Assembly: GCF_000770305.1 (NCBI RefSeq)
Contig: NZ_JNVB01000006.1
Location: 1 to 64,000 of the forward strand
DNA length: 64,000 bases
Direction: 5' to 3'
Source of the DNA: Erwinia oleae
Lineage (GTDB): Bacteria > Pseudomonadota > Gammaproteobacteria > Enterobacterales > Enterobacteriaceae
The stretch's first letter is position 1; each line of letters opens with the position of its first letter. The notes under the pieces were generated by a model. The model did no database searches, was not told where the DNA came from, and worked only from the letters and a program-made list of their open reading frames with translations. The translations under genes and the position numbers were made by a program. Below are positions 28,532 through 37,596 of this stretch, piece after piece.

Positions 28532-29809
28532 ATGACGCGTCGCGCAATTGGCGTAAGCGAAAGACCACCGCTGCTGCAAACGATTCCGCTCAGCTTTCAA
28601 CATCTTTTTGCGATGTTTGGCGCAACGGTGCTGGTGCCGATTTTATTTCATATCAACCCGGCCACGGTGCTGCTGTTTAACGGCATTGGCACACTGCTCT
28701 ACCTCTTCATCTGTAAGGGAAAAATCCCGGCCTATCTGGGTTCGAGCTTCGCTTTTATTTCGCCGGTTTTGCTGCTGCTGCCGTTAGGCTATGAACTGGC
28801 GCTGGGCGGCTTTATTCTTTGCGGCGTGCTGTTTTGCGTGGTGGCGCTGATTGTGAAAAAGGCCGGTACGGGCTGGCTGGACGTGATGTTTCCCCCGGCG
28901 GCGATGGGCGCCATCGTTGCCGTCATCGGTCTTGAACTGGCGGGCGTGGCGGCCAATATGGCAGGGCTGCTGCCTGCTAACGGCGCGCCAGCGGATGGCA
29001 AAACCATTTTGATCTCAATGATAACGCTGGCGGTCACGGTTTTCGGCTCGGTGCTGTTTCGCGGTTTTCTGGCTATCATCCCAATCCTGATCGGCGTGCT
29101 GGCGGGCTATGCGCTTTCGTGGTTCATGGGCATGGTGAACTGGGCGCCGGTTACCGCCGCGCACTGGTTCGCGCTGCCCACCTTCTACACGCCGCGCTTT
29201 GAGTGGTTCGCCATGCTTACCGTGCTGCCCGCCGCGCTGGTGGTAATTGCGGAACACATCGGGCATCTGGTGGTTACCGCGAATATCGTCAAAAAAGATC
29301 TGCTGAAAGATCCGGGCCTGCATCGCTCCATGTTTGCCAACGGCATTTCAACGGTTTTTTCCGGTTTATTTGGCTCAACGCCTAACACAACCTACGGAGA
29401 GAATATCGGCGTGATGGCCATTACCCGCGTTTACAGCACCTGGGTGATTGGCGGCGCGGCGGTGCTGGCTATTCTGCTCTCCTGCGTGGGCAAGCTGGCG
29501 GCGGCGATCCAGGCGGTGCCGGTGCCGGTAATGGGCGGGGTTTCACTGCTGTTGTATGGCGTCATTGCCGCCTCGGGTATTCGCGTCCTGATTGAATCCA
29601 AAGTTGATTATAACAAGGCGCAAAACCTGATCCTGACCTCGGTGATCCTGATTATTGGCGTCAGTGGTGCCACCATACATATTGGTGCGGCCGAGCTGAA
29701 GGGCATGGCGCTGGCAACCGTTGTCGGTATTTCACTGAGCCTGATTTTCAAGGTTATCAGCCTGCTCAGGCCGGAAGAAACCGTGCTCGATCCTGACGAT
29801 CGCGGCTGA
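28532..29809 (+). CDS. uraA: Uracil permease UraA (NCS2 family)
   Basis: 425 residues with about 14 hydrophobic segments. The family motifs are the N-terminal FQHLFAMFGATVLVP, AYLGSSFAFISP, the substrate-binding Glu in VVIAEHIGH (~240-248) and GSTPNTTYGENIGVMA.T (~285-300). It imports uracil with protons across the inner membrane for Upp. Confidence 0.97.
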   Translation: MTRRAIGVSERPPLLQTIPLSFQHLFAMFGATVLVPILFHINPATVLLFNGIGTLLYLFICKGKIPAYLGSSFAFISPVLLLLPLGYELALGGFILCGVLFCVVALIVKKAGTGWLDVMFPPAAMGAIVAVIGLELAGVAANMAGLLPANGAPADGKTILISMITLAVTVFGSVLFRGFLAIIPILIGVLAGYALSWFMGMVNWAPVTAAHWFALPTFYTPRFEWFAMLTVLPAALVVIAEHIGHLVVTANIVKKDLLKDPGLHRSMFANGISTVFSGLFGSTPNTTYGENIGVMAITRVYSTWVIGGAAVLAILLSCVGKLAAAIQAVPVPVMGGVSLLLYGVIAASGIRVLIESKVDYNKAQNLILTSVILIIGVSGATIHIGAAELKGMALATVVGISLSLIFKVISLLRPEETVLDPDDRG

Positions 29810-29885
29810 ATACACGTCGTTTAATCTCCCGGCAAAGGTGTGGTAAACTTTTGTCGGATTTTGCCCGATCGACACCGAGGTGCTT

Positions 29886-30587
29886 CTGAACACGCCGGCT
29901 CAGCTATCGCTGCCACTCTACTTACCCGATGACGAAACCTTCGCCAGTTTCTGGCCGGGAGAAAACCCATCCCTGCTTGCCGCGCTTCAGGGCGCGCTTC
30001 ACCAGCAGCACGGCAGCTATCTTTACTTCTGGTCGCGAGAGGGCGGAGGGCGTAGCCATCTGCTTCATGCTGCCTGCGCCGAGCTGTCGGCGCGGGGTGA
30101 AGCGGTGGGCTATGTGCCGCTGGATAAGCGCACCTGGTTTGTGCCGGAAGTGCTCGACGGTATGGAGCAGCTGGCGCTGGTCTGCATTGATAATATTGAA
30201 TGCATTGCCGGTGACGATCCCTGGGAAATGGCGATTTTCGACCTCTACAATCGCATTCTTGAAAGTGGACGTACGCGGTTGCTGATCACCGGCGATCGTC
30301 CGCCGCGCCAGCTGAATCTTACATTAGCGGATCTCGCCTCGCGGCTCGACTGGGGACAGATTTATCGTCTTCATCCGCTCTCTGACGACGACAAAGTGCA
30401 GGCGCTTCAGCTACGTGCGAAGCTGCGCGGTTTTGAGTTGCCGGAAGACGTGGGCCGCTTTCTGCTGAAAAGAGTGGATCGCGAGATGCGTCAGCTTTTC
30501 GCTACGCTCGATCAGTTGGATCGCGCCTCGATTAGCGCACAGCGCAAGCTGACTATTCCCTTCGTCAAAGAGGCGCTGGCGCTCTAG
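29886..30587 (+). CDS. hda: DnaA regulatory inactivator Hda (CTG start)
   Basis: 233 residues if translation starts at the CTG at 29886-29888. GAGGT (29877-29881) is 4 nt upstream and can only serve this codon; the alternative GTG at 29880 overlaps that ribosome binding site. E. coli hda is also reported to start with CUG and has 233 residues. The N-terminal QLSLPL is the sliding-clamp-binding motif. The AAA+ domain has the degenerate P-loop [18 protein letters not shown] as Walker B and the arginine-finger region ASRLDWG. With the clamp it promotes hydrolysis of DnaA-ATP after initiation. Confidence 0.95.
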   Translation: MNTPAQLSLPLYLPDDETFASFWPGENPSLLAALQGALHQQHGSYLYFWSREGGGRSHLLHAACAELSARGEAVGYVPLDKRTWFVPEVLDGMEQLALVCIDNIECIAGDDPWEMAIFDLYNRILESGRTRLLITGDRPPRQLNLTLADLASRLDWGQIYRLHPLSDDDKVQALQLRAKLRGFELPEDVGRFLLKRVDREMRQLFATLDQLDRASISAQRKLTIPFVKEALAL

Positions 30588-30643
30588 CGTTTGGTGGCGC
30601 TTAAGCAACGTGGCGGGCAGTAAATCACGCCTTCTACTGACGT

Positions 30644-32098
30644 TTATGAGCGCTGATACGGGCGGAAGCGTTTTTGCAGATCCCGTAGCTGATCGATACG
30701 CGCATCGTAGCGCGCCTGTTTCAGGCTGCCCAACGGCACGGCGGCGCTCGCCTCGCTGAGGCTACGGATCGCCTGATCCAACTTCCCGCTCAGCGCCAGG
30801 CTTTCCGCTCTGGCCGCCTGCTCTTCGTCGCCAAGACCCTGATCGTGCGACGCCTGCGCCAGCAGATCCCAGCCGTTAGGATCGTCCTTGTGCGCCCAGG
30901 TGTAGCGATAAAGTATCTTGCTGGCGCTGGCAGGCTGTTTTGCTTCCACCATGGCGTTAGCCAGGTTTAGCTGTACCACCGGATTTGAACCGCCCGCCGC
31001 CTGCAATAGCGTAATGGCTTCACGCGGCTGCTTCAGGCCGATGCAGATATCGGTCATCAGATCCAGATACCAGACGTTGCCAGGCTGTTTTGCCAGCAGC
31101 GGGGCGATAATTCTTTTTGCTTCGTCAAAGCGTTTGGCCTGTAAAAACTGCACGGCCTTGCCGTAGCGCGCCGCCGTCTGCTCGCGGCTGTTGCCTTTAC
31201 TCAGCGTATCTAGCAGATCGTCGCTAAGTTGATTTCTGCCGGAGGCGTACATGCCGAGAATGCGCACCTTCGCCATGTAAAAATCCTGAGAGGACTGCAC
31301 GACGATGGGCGGCATCTGATTGGCGCGGTTGCGCGCATCGGAAAGCCGACTGTCCGGCAGCGGGTGGGTAAGCAGCATTTCAGGTGGCTTCGAGGAGAAG
31401 CGCGACTGATCCGCCAGCTTCTGAAGGAAATTCGGCATCGCTTCCGGGTCGAAACCAGCGCGTTGCAGTACCTGAATGCCGATGCGGTCCGCCTCCTGCT
31501 CATTCTGTTGCGTAAAGCTGATGATCCCCTGCTGTGTACCGGCTATCGTGCCGCTCAGCGCGGCCATGCCGGCCTGCGGGCTGGCCATTGCCAGCAGGAT
31601 TGAACCCAGCGCGCCAACCCAGGTCAGCGGCGCATTACGCTGTTGAGCCTCCATTGCGCGCGCCAGATGGCGTTGGGTGACGTGAGAGATTTCATGCGCC
31701 ATTACCGATGCCAGCTGGCTTTCGTTTTCGGTATAGCGGAACAGGGCGGAGTGCAGCACCACGTTGCCGCCGAAAAAGGCGAAGGCGTTGATTTCATCAT
31801 TACTGATGAGGAAAAAGTGAAACGGCGTCTTCACCGACCAGGCATGGGCGACAAGGCGCTGGCCGAGCTGGTTAACGTAATCATTCAGCAAAGGATCGTT
31901 GATGAGCGGCGCGCTGCCGCGTAGTTGGCGAACGTAAAAATCGCCCATCGCCAGTTCCTGATTAACCGATAACGTATTGCCTGCCGTCGTGCCGATATCC
32001 GGCAGATTATCGCTCAGGTCGGCAGAAACCGGCAGCGAGGCGGTCAGCAGAGAAAGGATCAGTGAGGCGATGGCGCCTTTTTTTAATGGATTAAGCAT
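30644..32098 (-). CDS. bepA: Beta-barrel assembly-enhancing protease
   Basis: 484 residues from the ATG at 32098 (E. coli BepA 487); a frame extension to 32146 is not favoured. Signal peptide [27 protein letters not shown]48 metalloprotease domain with HEISH (near 120) and EQEADRIG, then TPR repeats (~300-480). A periplasmic quality-control enzyme that helps LptD assembly or degrades stalled LptD. In E. coli yfgD lies before it and perM after it; neither is here. Confidence 0.95.
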   Translation of the reverse strand: MLNPLKKGAIASLILSLLTASLPVSADLSDNLPDIGTTAGNTLSVNQELAMGDFYVRQLRGSAPLINDPLLNDYVNQLGQRLVAHAWSVKTPFHFFLISNDEINAFAFFGGNVVLHSALFRYTENESQLASVMAHEISHVTQRHLARAMEAQQRNAPLTWVGALGSILLAMASPQAGMAALSGTIAGTQQGIISFTQQNEQEADRIGIQVLQRAGFDPEAMPNFLQKLADQSRFSSKPPEMLLTHPLPDSRLSDARNRANQMPPIVVQSSQDFYMAKVRILGMYASGRNQLSDDLLDTLSKGNSREQTAARYGKAVQFLQAKRFDEAKRIIAPLLAKQPGNVWYLDLMTDICIGLKQPREAITLLQAAGGSNPVVQLNLANAMVEAKQPASASKILYRYTWAHKDDPNGWDLLAQASHDQGLGDEEQAARAESLALSGKLDQAIRSLSEASAAVPLGSLKQARYDARIDQLRDLQKRFRPYQRS

Positions 32099-32826
32099 CG
32101 GGGATCCCACGGTGAGCAACTCCTCTTTTGACCCGGAACCGGCCATAACGTTCTGCGTTTTAACCGCGTCGATCGGTTGACGCGCCTTATCTTAACCGCG
32201 GGCAATCACCAGGGGAAAGAGGGTGAAGAGCGATATTGCCGTGCCGACGCGATTTACGCTAAAAAAACTGAACGTTTTACGGGGCCACAAAAAGGGCGCC
32301 CGTTAGCATATACGTGGGGTAAAGCACCGGTTGACGGGCATTCTGGAAAAAATAAAAACCGGATAAGCGACAGATTTTTTTAAAGTTTAGTAAATTTATT
32401 CAATTAAATTGATTCTGGCATGTTTTTTGATTAAGCATTGTCTGAAAAGCCGTATTGACCCCGGATGAAGTACTGCTGCGAAGGGTAAATTACATCAGGC
32501 AGGTTTATCATTTTTGCCAATGTTACAGGGCCGGGTGTGAATAAAATAATTTCTGCTGTTCAGGCCGTTTACCCATTATTTCTTAACGCAAATTTCTCTT
32601 CTGACCCCTTCAGATTTTTTTTAAATGGCACTGACCAAAAAATATCTTTTGAATCAGCATTCAGGGCAGCTACATATTAATTGTGATCAATAATTTCGTT
32701 ATGAAATTAACGAAGCGACTGACGCAAAATAGAGGCGAAACAACCGCGCGTTGCTGTGATATAGATCCTCTCCTCGCCGCTTCGTGTGGCCAATCCTTTA
32801 TCAGCTTACCGTTTGGAGAGTGTTAT
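32099..32826. other. Long intergenic region between bepA and the DsrE-like gene
   Basis: 728 nt holding the divergent promoters. The left third is of normal composition, the rest is AT-rich. GTGATCAA near 32689 resembles a half site for CRP or FNR but has no convincing partner. A 47-codon frame (32537-32680) has no ribosome binding site or recognisable features. I see no RNA gene. Confidence 0.4.
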
Positions 32827-33435
32827 ATGCGTCCCGTTGTCACCTATGTTCTTATCGCAGTCGTAGCCGGTTTTATCGGCGCAAGCTTTACTCAGGCACC
32901 AGAAGTCGTCGCAAAAATCAGCAACCATTTAGGCAGCCAGCCTGAAGAAGAACCTAAGGAATTCTGGATCACGCCAGCGATCGAAGGCTATGGTAAAGCG
33001 CATTACGAAGCGGATGCCGCTTATAAACCGGCGGTGGGCGACAGCAACAAGATTGTTTTTCAGGTGACCCGCGCAGAAAACAGTCCGAAAGATCCCAACC
33101 TGGGTCTGGAGCGTGTTGCGCGCGTGGTTAACCTCTATGTGGCATCCGGCGTGCCGGTGGACCAGCTCAAGTTCGTGGTTTCAGTGACCGCAGACGGCAC
33201 GCCTGCCATGCTCAATAACGTGCAGTACAAACGCATTTACGGTATTGATAACCCCAATCTTAAGCTGATTGGCGAACTGCGTGAGAAAGGCGTGGACGTA
33301 TCGGTCTGCGACCAGTCCGTTGCTTTTCACCATTTTCAGCATGACTGGATTGATACATCCGTCACGCATGCACTCTCCAGCCCGACGACTGTTGCAACGC
33401 TTGAAAATAAAGGTTACGCCTTCCTCGCGATGTAA
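32827..33435 (+). CDS. Membrane-anchored or secreted DsrE-family protein
   Basis: 202 residues from the ATG at 32827, with GGAGAG upstream; a frame extension to 32683 is unlikely. A hydrophobic N-terminal helix (TYVLIAVVAGFIGASF, ~5-20) is a signal peptide or anchor. The rest is a DsrE/DsrF-like Rossmann fold: IVFQVTRAE, ARVVNLYVASGVP, KFVVSVTADG, LIGELREKGVDVSVC with the conserved Cys. Exported DsrE-like proteins occur widely; their role, possibly in sulfur or redox chemistry, is unknown. Ends with its own terminator. Confidence 0.82.
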   Translation: MRPVVTYVLIAVVAGFIGASFTQAPEVVAKISNHLGSQPEEEPKEFWITPAIEGYGKAHYEADAAYKPAVGDSNKIVFQVTRAENSPKDPNLGLERVARVVNLYVASGVPVDQLKFVVSVTADGTPAMLNNVQYKRIYGIDNPNLKLIGELREKGVDVSVCDQSVAFHHFQHDWIDTSVTHALSSPTTVATLENKGYAFLAM

Positions 33436-33462
33436 CGCTTTTCTGCTTCTGGCAATAAATTC

Positions 33463-33490
33463 TTCGGCCCGCCTCTGCGGGCCGAATTAT
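33463..33490 (+). terminator. Terminator after the DsrE-like gene
   Basis: A perfect 10-bp stem (33463-33472 with 33477-33486), a 4-nt loop and a short T-rich tail. Confidence 0.85.
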
Positions 33491-33637
33491 TAGCGATCAA
33501 AACCGGACCGAATATTCCCAAAATTATCGAGACGTGTACAATCGGGAAGTGTTTTACCAGGGCATGACAGTTTAAAGTAAACGCGCACAAACAATAGCAA
33601 GGCGCTGAATGATGATATTTCAAAATAAGGTAAGTCT

Positions 33638-35230
33638 ATGTTAAGGCATAAACGCCTGAAAATGGACTTGCGCGCGCTTATAACGCTGTTAGCCATTGCC
33701 AGCATTGTAATTACGCTGGCCAATTCGCTGTATGCAAGCTGGCGGGTACAGCGCGACGTGCTGATTGCCAATACGCTTGAGTCCAATCGCGTCTATGCCA
33801 CCAAGCTGGCCTCCACCACCGAAATGTTTTTTCAGCTCGCCCAGTCTCAGTTGGGCTATAGCGCAAAAATGCTGAGCGGCGAAATGGATAATGAACAGGC
33901 GCTTCAGGCAGAGGTGGATCGTCTGCGTCTGCAAACCAACAGCTTCAATTCAGTGGTGGTGGCCGATGCGAGCGGCTGGGTCAGGGCAATCTCTCCTGAA
34001 TCGCTGAGGCTGAAAGGTATCCAGTTAAGTACGCCCATGTCCGAACAGGCATTGTCACAGCGTAAACCGCTTATCAGCCGTCCCAATATCTCAGCGGCAA
34101 AAAATCTGGTGGTGCTCGTTTCTACGCCCGTCTGGTCAAAAACCGGCAGCTATCTGGGGTTCGTTGGCGGCACGATCTATTTAAAGAAAAAAAGTATCGT
34201 CAATGAAATGCTCGGCGAGCAGTTCTATCGCGATGGTTCCTCGCTTTATGTGGTCGATGATAACGATCGCGTCCTCTACCATCAGAACGGCAAGCTGATC
34301 GGCGAAAAGCTTCCGTCGATAATTGGCGATCGTATTGGCCCTGGCGATCTCAACGGTTCACGTGAGATTGATCAGGCAGACGGCGAATCGACGCTGGTCG
34401 GTTATGCCACGGTGCCGACGCCGGGTTGGACTATCGTTGCGATCAAGCCGACGCAGACCACGCTGGCACCGCTCAGCAGCCTGCTGTTGAAGGTGCTCCA
34501 ACATTCGATTCCCTTTGCGCTGCTGACGCTGCTGAGCGCATGGATTCTGGCGCGCCTGATTGCGCTGCCGCTGTGGCAGCTGGCACGCAAAGCCAGCAAT
34601 ATGGATGCGCCTGGCGTCTCGAAAGAGATTAACGGCATTCGCGCCTGGTACTATGAGGCGTCACAAATTAAGCGCACGATGCTAACCGGCATCGGCATGC
34701 TTCAGGACAAAATTGGCCGCCTGAAATTTGAAGTACAAACCGACCCGATGACCTCGCTGCTGAACCGGCGCGGGCTGAACACGGTGCTGGAGTACTTTAA
34801 CGCCACGCGACAGCCTTTTGCAGTGCTGGCGCTGGATATCGACCATTTCAAACGGGTCAACGACACCTGGGGCCATGATATTGGCGACAGCGTGATCAAA
34901 AGCGTGGCGCAGCAGCTTGCAAAAAGTTCGCGTCAGACTGACGTTGTATGCCGCAACGGCGGCGAAGAGTTTTTAATCATTTTACCCGGCGCCGATCGCA
35001 CCAAAGCGGTGGACATCGCCGAGCGCGTGCGGGAAAACATAGCGCAGTTAACGCTCGAAACCATTGGGCATATTTCCATTTCAATTGGCGTGGCGTTCTG
35101 GTCAGCGGATGAGATGCCTCTGGAGCGCGCCTTTAAACTGGCTGATGATGCCCTTTATCAGGCCAAAAATGCCGGTCGCAACTGCGTGGTGACCAGCCAG
35201 CCAGAAGCGCGTTTAGCGGTTCAGCATTAA
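33638..35230 (+). CDS. Membrane diguanylate cyclase with periplasmic Cache-type sensor
   Basis: 530 residues. TM1 (~11-32), a periplasmic double-Cache-like domain (~35-275), TM2 (~285-305), a linker and GGDEF domain (~365-520). The active site is GGEEF at 441-445 with LDIDHFKRVNDTWGHDIGD upstream; RQTD at 432-435 is an intact inhibitory I-site five residues before it. So it should make c-di-GMP and be product-inhibited. The ligand is unknown. Its stop directly abuts the stop of convergent ecpE, which suggests, without proving, a link between c-di-GMP and ECP pili. Confidence 0.93.
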   Translation: MLRHKRLKMDLRALITLLAIASIVITLANSLYASWRVQRDVLIANTLESNRVYATKLASTTEMFFQLAQSQLGYSAKMLSGEMDNEQALQAEVDRLRLQTNSFNSVVVADASGWVRAISPESLRLKGIQLSTPMSEQALSQRKPLISRPNISAAKNLVVLVSTPVWSKTGSYLGFVGGTIYLKKKSIVNEMLGEQFYRDGSSLYVVDDNDRVLYHQNGKLIGEKLPSIIGDRIGPGDLNGSREIDQADGESTLVGYATVPTPGWTIVAIKPTQTTLAPLSSLLLKVLQHSIPFALLTLLSAWILARLIALPLWQLARKASNMDAPGVSKEINGIRAWYYEASQIKRTMLTGIGMLQDKIGRLKFEVQTDPMTSLLNRRGLNTVLEYFNATRQPFAVLALDIDHFKRVNDTWGHDIGDSVIKSVAQQLAKSSRQTDVVCRNGGEEFLIILPGADRTKAVDIAERVRENIAQLTLETIGHISISIGVAFWSADEMPLERAFKLADDALYQAKNAGRNCVVTSQPEARLAVQH

Positions 35231-35911
35231 TCAGCGAGCCGCCTGATCAAAACAGGCGGCGCCAAGCGGAATAAAGCGCGATTCAGTGACGATAAATTTT
35301 TTATTATTACCCTTGAGCAACGGTGAGCGAAAAGTTTCTCCCGGACGCAGGTAGACGCTTTTAGCGAGTTGATCGCTGCCGCTACAGCCATTTTTCACCA
35401 TCAGCCTGAACCAGGTATTGCCGCTGTTGAGCAACGTTCCTTCGCTAACGGAGTAGGTCCAGTTAAGGCGCATCTGGCGCGGGCGAACAACCAGAATCGC
35501 TTCCAGCGCCACCACCGGTTCCAGCGTTGCGCCACGGGTAACCTGTTCAGTCATCAGTACGCCGAGCGGTATTTCGCGGAAAGTCACGCGATAGTAGCGC
35601 TCTTTATCATCCTGCGGGCCGGAGTAAATAAACCTCACGTTATCACTTCGTCCCGCTTCCAGCGTCAGCCGGCGCGGCGTATACATTATCTCGCCATCGA
35701 CAGGCCGGACTTTAACTTCATTATTACCCGGCCTGTCAATGCCGGTAACGGAAATGGCATAAACGCGCGAGGCGTGATTATTATTATGTACCTGTTTGCT
35801 GATGAATTTTTTTTCAGGCGGCATGGAAAAAGTCAGCGTGCCGATATCAATCGCGATGGCCTCCGCCGGGAGCCAGAGAAACAGCAGTGTCGCGCTGAGC
35901 CTTCTCATCAT
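35231..35911 (-). CDS. ecpE: ECP pilus chaperone EcpE
   Basis: 226 residues from the ATG at 35911, which overlaps the ecpD stop by ATGA. Signal peptide MMRRLSATLLFLWLPAEAIA, then a periplasmic chaperone Ig-like domain with RRLTLEAGRSDNVRF.Y.GPQDDKERYYRV.F. Paralogous to EcpB in the same operon. Probably assists the tip adhesin EcpD. Last gene of ecpABCDE. Confidence 0.9.
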   Translation of the reverse strand: MMRRLSATLLFLWLPAEAIAIDIGTLTFSMPPEKKFISKQVHNNNHASRVYAISVTGIDRPGNNEVKVRPVDGEIMYTPRRLTLEAGRSDNVRFIYSGPQDDKERYYRVTFREIPLGVLMTEQVTRGATLEPVVALEAILVVRPRQMRLNWTYSVSEGTLLNSGNTWFRLMVKNGCSGSDQLAKSVYLRPGETFRSPLLKGNNKKFIVTESRFIPLGAACFDQAAR

Positions 35912-37596
35912 TCTATATTCCGCCAGGTGGCTGAAACGCGAATTTCTCCCGATGCAGAAACAATCCCTTCCCAAAATTCGAGCTCTGTAGTGCGTTGTGA
36001 AACGCTATTATCCATTGGAAATTGCAGCTTCAGCCTGGTTTTATTCATCACACCCGTGTCGCCGCTGGCGTCATCCCAGGGGGTTTGCGACCACAGCGCA
36101 TGAGTAATATCGAACCATTTTTCGGTGCAGTTGTGCGCCAGCCGTTCAACGGCACCGTCGGAACGGGTAAAGATCAGGAAGCCGGGGAAAGGTACGCGGA
36201 AGGTATTGTCCCTGGCGCTGAACAGGCAGTAATCGCTGTTGAGAACCCGTCCGGTAGGCCCGGTGACCTGCACGGAAACCTTGTCCGCCTCCGTTCTGCC
36301 GCTAGTGGTGAGGATGTAGCCAAACTCAAGCGGCGGCTCACCTGATTCCACGCGGCCATCTTTATGAGGAGAGATGGCGAACGCATCGGAAATAATGCTG
36401 ATGCCAAAGTTTCTCGGTTTAATAAGGATCTTATTCGATGGTCGAAACTCATAAAAACCCGATTCAGGCGTCAGGCTGTTAGTGATATTTATTTTAAGAA
36501 ACTGGCTGCTGTCCATATAGTTCAGACCACTTGCGGCCAGCTCTTTAAAAAAGGCGTTTGAGAAGAAAATATACAGCGCGTTACTGCCTGATGACGCCAG
36601 CTTCGAAAAGCTGAAATCGGCTTTGAGGTTCGTCCAGTTGTTGCCGTCGAAGCTCAGTCGCAGTGCAGCGTTATTGGGGGTGAAACTTAATCCTTCTGCG
36701 GAGAGGCTAAACGCAATGGAACTGCTGCTGCTGCCGTTTGCCATCGTGAGGGACAGATCCAGCATTTTGCATACCACGCCGTCGCGCGTTGAGGCCGTGC
36801 CGCCCGACTGTCGGTACTTAAAACACTCCACGCCGCCCTCGCCGATAGTCGGGTTACCCTCAGAGTCGATAAACACTTCTGAAAGCGAATTGGTCGGCTT
36901 AAGAATCAGGTGCGCGCTTTTCGTGTGTTGTACCTTTTGCTGATACCAGGAGCCCCGCGTGGCGTCTTTGCATCTGCCGCCGTTATGAACGTCGTAATCC
37001 TCTTCCGTCCAGCAGTTGTTAATAATCATTTCGAACGTGTCCCCGGTGGGCAAAACACGCAGGAATTGATAAAAAGCCATGCTTATCAATCCGTGATTCC
37101 ACCGCGTACCGCTGGAAGGGGTTCTGGCTTTGTAAAAACCGTCATTATCGACCAACGCCGCAGGAATTACGCCGCTGTCAGGCGGACATCCTGCATAATC
37201 GATCAGGCAGCGCAGCCCGGTAATGGCGCGGTTGACCGGTGGTTGCTCGAACCAGATATCAACGTTTCGGTTGTTGGGGATCGTGTAGTGCGTATAGCTG
37301 TTGATGTAGCCAAGGCTCCGCTGTTTGTTAACAATTGAACCACTCTGCCATTTCGACATTGTCCAACTGCTTGAGCCGGTCATGCGAGGGTCAAGGCTTT
37401 TCATCGGTGTAATGAAGTAGTCGTCGTCGAGGTTATTTTCGACAAATAAAAATGAATTTGAATGGGTGGCTGCGGTAATAACCGGTGTCAATGACCATAC
37501 GGGCGATACCCTGCACAATGACAGCAACAGGGTGAAAACGATCAAACCCAACCGTCTAATATTAGCTTGCCTTATTTTCACAAATAATTTCCCCAA
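35908..37596 (-). CDS. ecpD: ECP pilus tip adhesin EcpD
   Basis: 562 residues (E. coli EcpD 547). Signal peptide in the first ~35 residues, then FVENN.DD.FITP..LDPR, LTGLRC..DYAGC, EVFIDS.GNPT.GEG, PESGFYEF.PSN.ILIKPR and the C-terminal SASGEIRVSATWRNIE, all EcpD-like. It polymerises at the tip and binds host or surface receptors. The start lies 35 nt inside the end of ecpC, and its own stop is coupled to ecpE. Confidence 0.93.
   Translation of the reverse strand: MGKLFVKIRQANIRRLGLIVFTLLLSLCRVSPVWSLTPVITAATHSNSFLFVENNLDDDYFITPMKSLDPRMTGSSSWTMSKWQSGSIVNKQRSLGYINSYTHYTIPNNRNVDIWFEQPPVNRAITGLRCLIDYAGCPPDSGVIPAALVDNDGFYKARTPSSGTRWNHGLISMAFYQFLRVLPTGDTFEMIINNCWTEEDYDVHNGGRCKDATRGSWYQQKVQHTKSAHLILKPTNSLSEVFIDSEGNPTIGEGGVECFKYRQSGGTASTRDGVVCKMLDLSLTMANGSSSSSIAFSLSAEGLSFTPNNAALRLSFDGNNWTNLKADFSFSKLASSGSNALYIFFSNAFFKELAASGLNYMDSSQFLKINITNSLTPESGFYEFRPSNKILIKPRNFGISIISDAFAISPHKDGRVESGEPPLEFGYILTTSGRTEADKVSVQVTGPTGRVLNSDYCLFSARDNTFRVPFPGFLIFTRSDGAVERLAHNCTEKWFDITHALWSQTPWDDASGDTGVMNKTRLKLQFPMDNSVSQRTTELEFWEGIVSASGEIRVSATWRNIE

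Noticed and set aside
32537-32680. 47-codon GTG-started frame upstream of the DsrE-like gene
   Set aside because: No convincing ribosome binding site and no family; length is within chance expectation for AT-rich DNA.
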